Origin: CAVRJC01 sp963721435
GTDB taxonomy: Bacteria > Actinomycetota > Acidimicrobiia > IMCC26256 > DASPTH01
Length of the DNA: 64,000 nt
Assembly: GCA_963721435.1 (NCBI GenBank)
Contig: CAVRJC010000012.1
Location: 744,001 to 808,000 of the forward strand
Reading direction: 5' to 3'
Shown: one piece after another, positions 31,895 to 42,339 of the stretch
How positions within the stretch are numbered: the stretch's first letter is position 1
How the letters are laid out: each line of letters begins with the position of its first letter
The notes under the pieces: model-generated
The model's input: the letters and a program-made list of their open reading frames with translations, nothing else
What the model was told of the DNA's origin: nothing
Database searches by the model: none
Made by a program: the position numbers and the translations under genes

Positions 31895-35392
<3,498 letters not shown>

Positions 35393-35518
35393 CGTCAACT
35401 CCCTAAATGATTGGAGACGCGCGCGGACCAGGTTGAGATGATCAGCGGAGGCACGGCCGGGCAGACACGACTGAAAAGAGACTAGCGCGTCAAAATGCCC
35501 CGTGCAAGGGACACCAAA

Positions 35519-35544
35519 GAACAGACCCCGCCGGGGTCCTGTTC
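35519..35544 (-). promoter_or_regulatory. hairpin at the 5' end of the rpoBC transcript
   Basis: On the minus strand GAACAGGACCCC pairs with GGGGTCTGTTC around a GGC loop (one bulged base). It starts about five bases after the predicted transcription start, so the mRNA would begin with a strong stem-loop. It is followed by TTTGG rather than a clear T run. It may protect the 5' end or act as an attenuator. Confidence 0.5.
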
Positions 35545-35555
35545 TCTAGGTGGGC

Positions 35556-35584
35556 AGGTTAGGGCATGGTGGTGGCGGGGTCAA
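35556..35584 (-). promoter_or_regulatory. predicted rpoBC promoter
   Basis: Minus strand -35 TTGACC (35579-35584), 17-base spacer, -10 TAACCT (35556-35561). This is a near-consensus actinobacterial sigma-A promoter. The start would fall near 35549, giving a ~155-base leader to rpoB. Its upstream edge lies only 15 bases from the toxin-antitoxin operator at 35600-35619. Confidence 0.65.
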
Positions 35585-35599
35585 GGTTTCCCACCATAT

Positions 35600-35619
35600 C
35601 TGTACAGGTTCCTGTACAG
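35600..35619 (+). promoter_or_regulatory. palindromic operator of the toxin-antitoxin operon
   Basis: CTGTACAGG TT CCTGTACAG is a perfect 9-base inverted repeat, each half itself a palindrome (CTGTACAG). It sits 9 bases before the antitoxin GTG start and overlaps a -10-like TACAGT (35615-35620). This is a typical place for Phd/YefM-family autorepression. The binding protein is inferred, not shown. Confidence 0.6.
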
Positions 35620-35628
35620 TTCGGTGCC

Positions 35629-35901
35629 GTGGCCGGCCTGGAGCGGGAGCACATCAGCGTCACCGAGGCGAGTGCCCGGGGCGTGGCGCGGCTGGTGGCC
35701 GACGCCGCGCACGGCGCCGAGGTGGTGGTCACGCGGCGGGGCGCGCCGGTCGCCGCCGTTGTGTCGGTGGAACGGCTGGCGGCGCTCGACGAGCTGCGGC
35801 GCGACCTGCGCGACCTGGCGCTCGTGATCGGGCGGTCAGCTGACGACGACGGCCGGCGGGTCGCACTCGACGACGCGTTCCGCGCGTTCACCGGGTCGTG
35901 A
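35629..35901 (+). CDS. Phd/YefM-type antitoxin
   Basis: 90 residues from GTG 35629, which is preferred over a longer frame from 35566 because the latter would translate through the operator. The fold signature HISVTEASARGVARLVADAA then EVVVTRRGAPVAAVVSVERL matches Phd/YefM DNA-binding antitoxins; the C-terminus (DDAFRAFTGS) would wrap the toxin. The -10-like element is so close that the mRNA may be leaderless. It overlaps the toxin gene by GTGA, the usual antitoxin-first order. Confidence 0.8.
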   Translation: MAGLEREHISVTEASARGVARLVADAAHGAEVVVTRRGAPVAAVVSVERLAALDELRRDLRDLALVIGRSADDDGRRVALDDAFRAFTGS

Positions 35902-36422
35902 GCGGCGTCGTGCTGACGGGGTCGGCGATCGAAGACCTCCGGCGGGTGGGGCCCGTGGTGGCGCCGCGGGTGCTGGCCGTCGTCGCCACGCTCGCCGACG
36001 AGCCCGCGGCAGGTGCGCCGCTCCTCGACGAGGCGACCGGTTACCGGGTACTCGCCGCCGAGGGCGGTCGGTGGCGCGTCGTGTACTCGGTGGCCGGTGA
36101 CGTCATCACGGTTCACGAGCTCTGGGTCGACGGCGCCCGCCTCGACGGCGAGGCCTACGCCGAGGCGCTCGCCTGCATGCAGGGCGCCGACCAGCCCGAC
36201 GTCGTGCAGTTGGCCCGCATCCTCCGGCGCCTCGGCCGCATCACCGGCACCGTCCCCGTGCCGCGCGGGCGCCTGCGCACGCCCGTCCCCGACTGGCTCG
36301 CCGACGCCCTCGTCACGCTCGCCGGCGTCGACCCGTTGACCGTCGCCGCATTGGACGCCTCAGCTGCCTTCGACCTCTGGAACACGTTCCGCCCATCGCC
36401 CCCCCCAGCAAGTGTCAGTTGA
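35898..36422 (+). CDS. RelE/ParE-like toxin with C-terminal extension
   Basis: 174 residues; GTG 35898 overlaps the antitoxin stop. Residues 1-85 resemble the RelE/ParE fold: LTGSAIEDLRRVGPVVAPRV, then TGYRVLAAEGGRWRVVYSVA and GDVITVHELWVDG with the basic Arg residues. Family members are usually 85-110 residues. Here ~85 more follow (QLARILRRLGRITGTVPVPR, DPLTVAALDASAAFDLWNTF), which I do not recognise. The extension stays in frame with normal codon bias. It may be an mRNA interferase or gyrase poison; the sequence does not decide. The stop codon lies in the hairpin shared with the convergent dehydrogenase gene. Confidence 0.65.
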   Translation: MSGVVLTGSAIEDLRRVGPVVAPRVLAVVATLADEPAAGAPLLDEATGYRVLAAEGGRWRVVYSVAGDVITVHELWVDGARLDGEAYAEALACMQGADQPDVVQLARILRRLGRITGTVPVPRGRLRTPVPDWLADALVTLAGVDPLTVAALDASAAFDLWNTFRPSPPPASVS

Positions 36423-36454
36423 GGTGGCTATTTCCCACTCGAGTGACACTTGCT
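36407..36454. terminator. bidirectional hairpin between convergent genes
   Basis: AGCAAGTGTCA (36407-36417) pairs perfectly with TGACACTTGCT (36444-36454); the intervening bases pair partly (GAGGTGG/CCCACTC-like). The stem contains the toxin stop codon and ends 9 bases before the dehydrogenase stop. It lacks a clear T run on either strand, as is common in actinomycetes. It could also be a dispersed hairpin repeat. Confidence 0.6.
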
Positions 36455-36462
36455 CGTGAGGA

Positions 36463-37275
36463 CTATCCCGTCCAGGTGGAGCTCTCGGGGTCGTCGACGC
36501 CCCAGATGAGGCGGCCGCCGGCGGTCATGAGCTCGACGGCCTCCGCGCGCGGCATGGTGCGCAGCTGATCGAAGAAGGGGTGGAGCTTCTCGGGGACCCA
36601 CACCGGTCCGTCGGCGAGGTGCTCGAGGCCCTCACGGGCGACGTCGTCGGGATCCATAGGGTCGAAGAGCTCGACGCGGCAGCCGCTGCGCTGCATCGCC
36701 GGTGTGAGCGTGGCGCCCGCGATCAGCGCGACCACGTCGACGCCCTGGTCGTGCAGCTCGGACCACATACCTTCTGCCCACACCTGCACGAACGCCTTCG
36801 ACGCCGCGTAGGCGACGGTGCCGGACGCGCCGCACACCCCCGACATCGAGCCGACGAACAGCAGGCCGCCCCGGCCCCGCTCGACCATGCGGGTGCCGAA
36901 GTGGTGTGACACCTGCACCGGCCCCGCGCAGTTGAGCTTCACGAGGTTGAGCGCGAAGTCGACGGGATTGTCGAGCACGCTGGCGCCCGAGTGCACCGCG
37001 CCCGCGTTGTACACGACGAGGCCGACGTCGAGATCCTCCGTGGCCGACACGATCTCGTCGATCGCACCGCCGGACGTGAGGTCGACGGCGAGCGTGCGCA
37101 CGTCGACGCCCAGCGCCCGCGCCTCGTCGGCCGTCGCGCGCAACGGTTCGGGGTTGCGCGCGACGAGCACGACGTCGACGCCGTCGGCCGCGAGCTGGCG
37201 CGCGAACGATGCGCCGATGCCCTCCGACCCTCCGAGCACGACGGCCCAGGGGCCGTAGCGCTCACGCAGCGTCAT
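36463..37275 (-). CDS. short-chain dehydrogenase/reductase
   Basis: 270 residues with a classical SDR layout. The cofactor motif is VVLGGSEGIGASFARQLA (residues ~12-29), NADP-type Arg follows the second strand (VARNPEP), NAG is in LVVYNAGAVHSG, and the catalytic set is Ser in FVGSMSGVCGA plus YAASK. It lacks a C-terminal zinc or membrane segment. It starts 12 bases after rplL, so it is probably co-transcribed with the ribosomal stalk genes. Its substrate is unknown. It replaces rpoB as the neighbour of rplL. Confidence 0.85.
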   Translation of the reverse strand: MTLRERYGPWAVVLGGSEGIGASFARQLAADGVDVVLVARNPEPLRATADEARALGVDVRTLAVDLTSGGAIDEIVSATEDLDVGLVVYNAGAVHSGASVLDNPVDFALNLVKLNCAGPVQVSHHFGTRMVERGRGGLLFVGSMSGVCGASGTVAYAASKAFVQVWAEGMWSELHDQGVDVVALIAGATLTPAMQRSGCRVELFDPMDPDDVAREGLEHLADGPVWVPEKLHPFFDQLRTMPRAEAVELMTAGGRLIWGVDDPESSTWTG

Positions 37276-37287
37276 GGCCGCGTCGAG

Positions 37288-37680
37288 CTACTTGAGCTCG
37301 ACGGTGGCGCCGGCCTCTTCGAGCTGCGCCTTGGCCTTCTCGGCATCTTCCTTGCTGACCTTCTCCAGCACGGGCTTCGGCGCGCTGTCGACCAGGTCCT
37401 TGGCCTCCTTGAGACCGAGGCCCGAGACGATCGCACGGACCTCCTTGATGACCTGGATCTTCTTGTCGCCGGCCGCCGTGAGGATCACGTCGAACTCGTC
37501 CTGCTCCTCGGCTGCGGCCTCGCCGCCGCCACCGCCGCCACCGGCGACGGCCGCGACTGCGACCGGAGCTGCGGCGGTCACGCCGAACTCCTCTTCGAAG
37601 GCCTTGAGGAAGTCGTTGAGCTCGAGGACGGTCATGCTCTTGAAGACGTCCAGCAGCTCTGCAGTGCTCGGGGTTGCCAT
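37288..37680 (-). CDS. rplL: 50S ribosomal protein L7/L12
   Basis: 130 residues. L7/L12 forms the mobile stalk that recruits translational GTPases. The N-terminal dimer domain (TAELLDVFKSMTVLELNDFL) is joined by a Gly/Ala hinge (AVAGGGGGGGEAAAEE) to the C-terminal factor-binding domain (VIKEVRAIVSGLGLKEAKDL). It lies 20 bases after rplJ. The rest of the standard cluster, rpoB, is displaced by the dehydrogenase and toxin-antitoxin genes. Confidence 0.97.
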   Translation of the reverse strand: MATPSTAELLDVFKSMTVLELNDFLKAFEEEFGVTAAAPVAVAAVAGGGGGGGEAAAEEQDEFDVILTAAGDKKIQVIKEVRAIVSGLGLKEAKDLVDSAPKPVLEKVSKEDAEKAKAQLEEAGATVELK

Positions 37681-37700
37681 GGTGTGCTCTCTCCTGTTCC

Positions 37701-38351
37701 TTACTCGGACTCTGATGCGGACTCGGTCGCCTCGGCCTCGGGCTCTTCCTCGGCGGGCGCCTCGGCAACCTCTGCTTCGGCCTCGGCAACGGGGGCAACC
37801 TCGGCGACCTGGGCGGGAGGAGCGGCTTCGCCACCCTCGATGCGCTGGTCGATGAGGGCCTTCACGCCGTACGCGAAGTTGCGGGTGAACGCCTGGAACA
37901 GGCCGGCGGCCTTGGTGAGCGGGGCCTGGAACACACCGGCGACCTGCGCCAGCATGACCTCACGCGACGGCAGGTCGGCCAGCGCCTCGAGATCCACCGG
38001 CGTGAGCACTCGGGTGCCGAGCAACCCGCCCTTCAGGATCAGCGCAGGGTTGTCCTTGCCGAACTCGCGGAGTGCCTTCGCAGCCGCGGCCGCGTCACCG
38101 CGCACGAACGCGATCGCAACCGGCCCGACGAAGAGCGACGCCACGCTCTCGAGGTCGCCACCTTCGACGGCTCGCCGCGCCAGCGTGTTCTTGAACACCT
38201 TGTACTCGGTGCCGGTCGTACGCAGCGACGCCCGCAAGCGAGCCAGCTCGTGCACGGTGAGGCCGCGGTACTCGGTGAGGACGGTCGCGTCGGCCTCCGC
38301 CACCTTCGTGCGGATCTCTTCGACGACCGCAACCTTTTCGGGTCTTGCCAT
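37701..38351 (-). CDS. rplJ: 50S ribosomal protein L10 with acidic tail
   Basis: 216 residues, longer than the usual ~165-175. L10 anchors L7/L12 dimers to the ribosome. The N-terminal rRNA-binding part reads ARPEKVAVVEEIRTKVAEAD, LTVHELARLRASLRTTGTEY; the long C-terminal helix (FRARTRNFAYGVKALID-like) binds L7/L12. The final ~45 residues are Ala/Glu/Pro-rich (EEEPEAEATESASESE). Expression is probably autoregulated through the leader structure directly upstream. Confidence 0.95.
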   Translation of the reverse strand: MARPEKVAVVEEIRTKVAEADATVLTEYRGLTVHELARLRASLRTTGTEYKVFKNTLARRAVEGGDLESVASLFVGPVAIAFVRGDAAAAAKALREFGKDNPALILKGGLLGTRVLTPVDLEALADLPSREVMLAQVAGVFQAPLTKAAGLFQAFTRNFAYGVKALIDQRIEGGEAAPPAQVAEVAPVAEAEAEVAEAPAEEEPEAEATESASESE

Positions 38352-38355
38352 GCGT

Positions 38356-38418
38356 GCGCTCTCTCCAACAAGAAACGGGACGCCGCAGACACGCGAAACG
38401 TCCCGTTGCAGAGAGCGC
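38356..38418 (-). ncRNA. ribosomal protein L10 leader
   Basis: Between rplA and rplJ the minus strand forms a nested structure. The outer stem is GCGCTCTCT/AGAGAGCGC (38410-38418 with 38356-38364), and the inner stem is AACGGGACG/CGTCCCGTT (38399-38407 with 38374-38382). The outer strand ends five bases before the rplJ ATG, where it can hide the ribosome-binding site. This fits the L10-L12-binding autoregulatory leader known from many bacteria. The binding itself is inferred. Confidence 0.7.
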
Positions 38419-38513
38419 CTCGTCCGGCGGAACCCGATCCGTTGACCGGAAGCTCCATTACCTCGATGAGACCGGAGGTCTGTGGCAGATGAAGTTGTGA
38501 ACAGCGAAAGGTA

Positions 38514-39233
38514 CTACACCGCCTCGGCGAGGTGCGCGTCGAGGCGGGTGAAGGCGGGGTCGACGTGAACGCCGGGACCCATCGTCGACGACAGTGCAAT
38601 CGCCTTGAGGTAACGGCCCTTGGCCGACGCGGGCTTCGCCCGCAGCAGCTCGTCGAGCACGGCGTGGTAGTTCTCGAGCAGCTGGCGCGCCTCGAAGCTC
38701 GCCTTGCCGAGCGGCACGTGCACGTTGCCGTGACGGTCGGTGCGGTACTCGACCTTGCCGGCCTTGAATTCGGCGACGGTCTTGCCGACCTCGTTGGTGA
38801 CGGTGCCCGTCTTCGGGTTCGGCATCAGGCCACGCGGCCCCAGGGTGCGGCCGAGCTTGCCGACCTGGCCCATGAGGTCCGGCGTCGAGATCGCGATGTC
38901 GAAGTCGAGGAACCCGCCTTCGATGCGCGCGACGAGGTCGTCGGAACCGACGACGTCGGCACCCGCCTCTTCGGCCTCACGCGCGAGGTCGCCCTGCGCG
39001 AACACCGCGACCCGCACGCTCTTGCCCGTGCCGTGCGGCAACGACACGGTGCCGCGGATCATCTGGTCGGCCTTGCGAGGGTCGACGCCGAGGCGGAACG
39101 CGGCCTCGATCGTCTCGTCGAACTTGCGCGTGGCGAGCGACTTCACGATCTCGATCGCCTCTTGCGGCGGGTAGAGACGTTCGCGGTCGAACTTGCGCAT
39201 CGCGTCGACGTGCTTCTTGCCGTGCTGTGCCAT
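38514..39233 (-). CDS. rplA: 50S ribosomal protein L1
   Basis: 239 residues. L1 forms the mobile stalk near the E site and represses its own operon in many bacteria. Domain I/II motifs are ALATRKFDETIEAAFRLGVD-like, RGTVSLPHGTGKSVRVAVFA, LGRTLGPRGLMPNPKTGTVT and EYRTDRHGNVHVPLGKASFE. It follows rplK after a 109-base spacer and ends 162 bases before rplJ. Confidence 0.97.
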   Translation of the reverse strand: MAQHGKKHVDAMRKFDRERLYPPQEAIEIVKSLATRKFDETIEAAFRLGVDPRKADQMIRGTVSLPHGTGKSVRVAVFAQGDLAREAEEAGADVVGSDDLVARIEGGFLDFDIAISTPDLMGQVGKLGRTLGPRGLMPNPKTGTVTNEVGKTVAEFKAGKVEYRTDRHGNVHVPLGKASFEARQLLENYHAVLDELLRAKPASAKGRYLKAIALSSTMGPGVHVDPAFTRLDAHLAEAV

Positions 39234-39342
39234 GTCGCTCTCCTTCGAGGAAGCTCCCTCGGTGGTACCCGTCGATCCGGTGGCGAGGTCGTCCGCCGGC
39301 AGGCCGTCTACGCAATTCTCCGAGGGGGTGGGCAGTGCAGTC

Positions 39343-39771
39343 TCAGCCCTCGATGGCGATGCCCATGGAGCGGGCGGTGCCGGCCACCTGGAGGATGGCG
39401 CCGTCGAGGTCGATGGCGTTGAGGTCGGGCATCTTCGTCTCGGCGATCTGGCGCACCTGCGCCGACGTGACCTTGCCCGCCTTGTCGGTGCGCGGGTTCG
39501 CCGCGCCCTTCTCGATCCCCGCGGCCTGCCGGAGCAGGAACGGGGTCGGCGGGGTCTTCGTCACGAAGGTGAACGTGCGGTCTTCGTAGATCGAGATCTC
39601 TGCCGGGATCACCAGCCCGCGCTGGCTCTCCGTCGCGGCGTTGTACGCCTTGCAGAAGTCCATGATGTTGATCCCGTGCGGCCCGAGCGCGGTACCGACC
39701 GGCGGCGCCGGCGTTGCCTGCCCCGCGGGGATCTGGATCTTGACGATTGCAGCGAGTCGTTTCTTGGCCAC
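39343..39771 (-). CDS. rplK: 50S ribosomal protein L11
   Basis: 142 residues. L11 binds the GTPase-associated centre with L10 and is the thiostrepton target. It starts MAKKRLAAIVKIQIPAGQAT and contains PAPPVGTALGPHGINIMDFC with the proline-rich hinge typical of thiostrepton-sensitive L11. The C-terminal domain ends SMGIAIEG. It lies 9 bases after nusG. Confidence 0.97.
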   Translation of the reverse strand: MAKKRLAAIVKIQIPAGQATPAPPVGTALGPHGINIMDFCKAYNAATESQRGLVIPAEISIYEDRTFTFVTKTPPTPFLLRQAAGIEKGAANPRTDKAGKVTSAQVRQIAETKMPDLNAIDLDGAILQVAGTARSMGIAIEG

Positions 39772-39780
39772 GTTCTTCCT

Positions 39781-40617
39781 CTACAGCTTTGCGACTTGGC
39801 CGAGCTCGAGCTCGACAGGGGTTTCACGACCGAAGATGTTCACGAGCACGGTGAGCTTCGAGCGGGCGACGTCGATGTCGGAGATCGCACCGTTGAAGTC
39901 GGCGAACGGGCCCGTGATCACACGCACCTGCTCGCCCTCCTCGAACTCGAGCCGCGGCCGCACCTTCTTCTCCACGCCCGGCTCTTCCTTGCCGACGCCG
40001 AGCACGTTCTCGACTTCCTTGCGCGACAGCGGTGTGGGCCGCGCGCCGTTGCCGACGAAGCCGGTGACGCCGGGCGTGTTGCGCACGACGTACCAGGAGT
40101 CGTCGTCGAGGTCCATGCGCACGTAGAGGTAGCCCGGGAAGAGCTTCTTCTGGGCGACGACCTTGCGGCCGCCCTTGAACTCGATGACGTCTTCCATCGG
40201 GATGACGACCTCGAAGATGCGGCCTTCGACGTTCATCGAACGCACGCGGCTGGCGAGGTTCTGCTTCACCTTGTTCTCGTAGCCCGCGTACGTGTGCACG
40301 ACGAACCAGTCGCCGGGACGGTCGTACGGGCTCGGCTCCGCCGGCTCCGAGGGCTCGGCGTCTTCGTCGTCGAGCTCGCCGTCGATCGAGATCACGTCGA
40401 TGAGCTCGGCGTCGGCGAGGTCGCCGGAGTCGGCCTCGGCGATCACCTCGATGATGGTCTCCTCGACGAGGGTCTCCTCGCCGTCGTCACCCACCTCGAC
40501 TGCTTCGATGACGAGCTCTTCCACGATGAGGTCTTCTTCCGTCGACGGGTCGACGCGCGCCCAGTCAGGGAGCGCGGCGTCGCCGTTGCTGGTTGTGGTC
40601 GGTTCGAGGTCGTCCAT
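39781..40617 (-). CDS. nusG: transcription factor NusG with acidic N-terminal extension
   Basis: 278 residues from ATG 40617; GTG 40623 would add two residues. NusG bridges the polymerase clamp and couples transcription to Rho or the ribosome. The NGN domain starts near residue 96 (DWFVVHTYAGYENKVKQNLA, KLFPGYLYVRMDLDDDSW). The KOW domain is at the end (EGEQVRVITGPFADFNGAIS). About 90 Glu/Asp-rich residues precede the NGN domain; such extensions are common in actinomycetes. It is 10 bases after secE. Confidence 0.95.
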   Translation of the reverse strand: MDDLEPTTTSNGDAALPDWARVDPSTEEDLIVEELVIEAVEVGDDGEETLVEETIIEVIAEADSGDLADAELIDVISIDGELDDEDAEPSEPAEPSPYDRPGDWFVVHTYAGYENKVKQNLASRVRSMNVEGRIFEVVIPMEDVIEFKGGRKVVAQKKLFPGYLYVRMDLDDDSWYVVRNTPGVTGFVGNGARPTPLSRKEVENVLGVGKEEPGVEKKVRPRLEFEEGEQVRVITGPFADFNGAISDIDVARSKLTVLVNIFGRETPVELELGQVAKL

Positions 40618-40627
40618 GAGCACGCGG

Positions 40628-40915
40628 TCAGTCGAAGAGGAACAGCACGAACTTCGCTGACGCGTAGTCGAAGCCGAAGATGAGGGTGGTCATGACGACG
40701 ACCGCGATCAGCACGATGATCGAGGAGTTGATGACCTCTTGCCTGCTGGGCCAGGCCACCTTGCGCATCTCCGAGCGGACCTCACCGAGGTACTCACCCG
40801 GGCCGATGCGCTTGTCCTTGTGCGGCGGTGCCGCGACCGCGCGGTTCGTCGAAGCCTTGGGCTTGTCGGTGCCCTGCTTCGCCATCATGCGCTTGGTCTG
40901 TCGGTTCATTGCCAC
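40628..40915 (-). CDS. secE: SecE preprotein translocase subunit
   Basis: 95 residues. A basic cytosolic N-terminus precedes the conserved amphipathic helix (GEYLGEVRSEMRKVAWPSRQ) and a single membrane helix (SSIIVLIAVVVMTTLIFGFD). SecE clamps SecY. The start is GTG 40915, with an in-frame ATG at 40909. It lies directly downstream of tRNA-Trp, the standard tRNA-Trp-secE-nusG order. Confidence 0.95.
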   Translation of the reverse strand: MAMNRQTKRMMAKQGTDKPKASTNRAVAAPPHKDKRIGPGEYLGEVRSEMRKVAWPSRQEVINSSIIVLIAVVVMTTLIFGFDYASAKFVLFLFD

Positions 40916-40976
40916 GGGGGCAACCTCTGGTCAGTTCGGATTTTGGACGTGCTTCGCAGTGCAACGTGCTTCGCAG

Positions 40977-41049
40977 CAGGGCAGGAGGGACTCGAACCCC
41001 CAACCGCCGGTTTTGGAGACCGGAGCTCTACCAATTGAGCTACTGCCCT
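40977..41049 (-). tRNA. trnW: tRNA-Trp (anticodon CCA)
   Basis: A 73-base cloverleaf. The acceptor stem is AGGGCAG/CTGCCCT, the D-arm region TAGCTCAATTGGTAGAGC, the anticodon loop CTCCAAA, the T-arm GGGTTCGAGTCCC, and the discriminator base is G. The CCA end is not encoded. A -10-like TATCCT lies at 41078-41083. It stands directly before secE. Confidence 0.97.
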
Positions 41050-41075
41050 CCGGGCGTCGGTCGGGCCGGAGCCAC

Positions 41076-41400
41076 TCAGGATAGCAGCGAGCCACGCGAG
41101 CGCTTCGGGCAGGCCCCGCCGGCGCGACGAGCACCGGCCTTGGGAGCCGGGCGAGGTACTCGTCGGTCGCCTTCCTCGCGCCAAGGTGATGGCCGGAGTC
41201 GTCGATCATCAGGACTCCGCCCGGCGCAAGCAACGGGGAGAGGTGTCCGAATTCGTGGCGTGCTCTCGTACCAGTCGGTATCGAGCCGCAGCAGGCTGAT
41301 CTGGTCAGGCAGGGTCTGCGGAATCATCTCTTCTCCCCGACGGAGGTCGCGAGGAACGACAAGCCCACCTCGGGCCGGGTTTCGTCGTTTCAAGCTCAAG
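41076..41400 (-). pseudogene. fragment of a TylF-like O-methyltransferase
   Basis: One frame reads MIPQTLPDQISLLRLDTDWY then EST, very like the C-terminal half of macrocin O-methyltransferase TylF. The match then jumps to another frame: HEFGHLSPLLAPGGVLMIDD, SGHHLGARKATDEYLARLPR. So a frameshift lies near 41245-41255. The SAM-binding N-terminal half is absent or unrecognisable upstream of 41400, and the 3' end runs into the tRNA-Trp promoter. It looks like a decayed remnant of a sugar/glycopeptide-tailoring gene left beside the tRNA. Confidence 0.55.
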
Positions 41401-41488
41401 CTCGGCGCGGAGGCGCCGATGACAGCGTGTCGAGGCGGCGAGTTTGGCCTCATCTGGGCGCGACTCGAGTCGTGGAAGGTGGGAATCC

Positions 41489-41692
41489 GTGGAACGCATT
41501 CAGGGCGAAGCGGGCGAGATGGTGCAGACGAGCGGCTGGCAATCACGGTGGCTCTACTGTCAGCACCAGTCGCAGGACTTTCCGGTGTGCAACGCCGCGA
41601 AGATCTCGCACCACGGTCTGCTCGTGTGCCCGGTCCACGACGCGCCTGCGCTTGCGGTGCGTCGCGCCGACATTCACCGCTTCAGCGCGTAG
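41489..41692 (+). CDS. small Cys/His-rich protein, unknown
   Basis: 67 residues from GTG 41489, chosen because GAAGGTGG lies 6 bases upstream; ATG 41519 is an alternative. It has Cys and His pairs spaced like a metal site: WLYCQHQSQDFPVCNAAKIS, HHGLLVCPVHD. I do not recognise a family. It is convergent with the next gene (55 bases between stops). A real small protein is plausible because of the good ribosome-binding site and the ordered Cys/His pattern. Confidence 0.45.
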   Translation: MERIQGEAGEMVQTSGWQSRWLYCQHQSQDFPVCNAAKISHHGLLVCPVHDAPALAVRRADIHRFSA

Positions 41693-41747
41693 GCCGCGGC
41701 GGTTGCCGCGCCACCGACTCGCTCCGCGTCGACGTGCACACGGCCCC

Positions 41748-42068
41748 TCAGGGTTGCTGTCGACGGGTCCCAAGTGCCTCGTCCTTGCGCAGACACTCGA
41801 AGCTGTGCCAAGCGCGCTCGGGCACTTCGGGAAGAGGGTCACCTTCTGCCCACTTGGACCAGGACTCGATGCGTGCCTGACCCCTTTCGATGGGAAGACC
41901 GCATCCCGCACACTTGGTCGGTCCTTGGGTCGGGAGGCTCTTGACCGTCGCCAGCTCAGGGCGTTGCTCGCTCTTCCTCATCGCGAGGGAGGCTTCGAAG
42001 GCCGCAGACTCTTCCGGCGTCCAGCGACGCGTCGGGACGCTGTCGAATGACTTCTTCCCGATCCGCAT
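41748..42068 (-). CDS. small zinc-finger-like protein, unknown
   Basis: 106 residues from ATG 42068, preceded by GGGGAAG. The N-terminal half is charged (WTPEESAAFEASLAMRKSEQ). The C-terminal half holds CAGCGLPIERGQARIESW and WHSFECLRKDEA, a CxxC...HxxxC arrangement like a treble-clef or LIM-type zinc knuckle. No family was recognised. It lies in the accessory block between tRNA-Trp and rpmG. Confidence 0.5.
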   Translation of the reverse strand: MRIGKKSFDSVPTRRWTPEESAAFEASLAMRKSEQRPELATVKSLPTQGPTKCAGCGLPIERGQARIESWSKWAEGDPLPEVPERAWHSFECLRKDEALGTRRQQP

Positions 42069-42270
42069 CTGCTTCCCCTGCTCTGGAATTGCCCTGACTG
42101 GCGGTCCAGGCAACGCCGACGCCGACGTTCCCAGAAGCGCCGACGCGAACGCGACGCCTCACGAACTACCTATCGACACGCCTCGGCGGTGATTGAGGCG
42201 GAGAACGGCGAATACGCCCACCCCACGACGAACTCTCGCTTGACAACCCCGAAACACGACCCCAAACCAC

Positions 42271-42302
42271 GCAACCCCCCAACGAAATCGTTGGGGGGTT
42301 GC
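42271..42302 (-). terminator. strong hairpin after the secreted repeat protein gene
   Basis: GCAACCCCCCAACGA (42271-42285) and TCGTTGGGGGGTTGC (42288-42302) are perfectly complementary over 15 bases with a minimal loop. It lies 38 bases beyond the stop codon of the gene at 42340. There is no T run on either strand, as in many actinobacterial terminators. Confidence 0.7.
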
Positions 42303-42339
42303 GGTGATCGGAACGTTCCTGACCGAACGAGTTCGGCGA

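Noticed and set aside
41078..41083. TATCCT as a full promoter for tRNA-Trp (and 47001-47006 for tRNA-Thr)
   Set aside because: The -10 matches but no acceptable -35 was found at 16-19 bases in either case, so they are mentioned only inside the tRNA entries.
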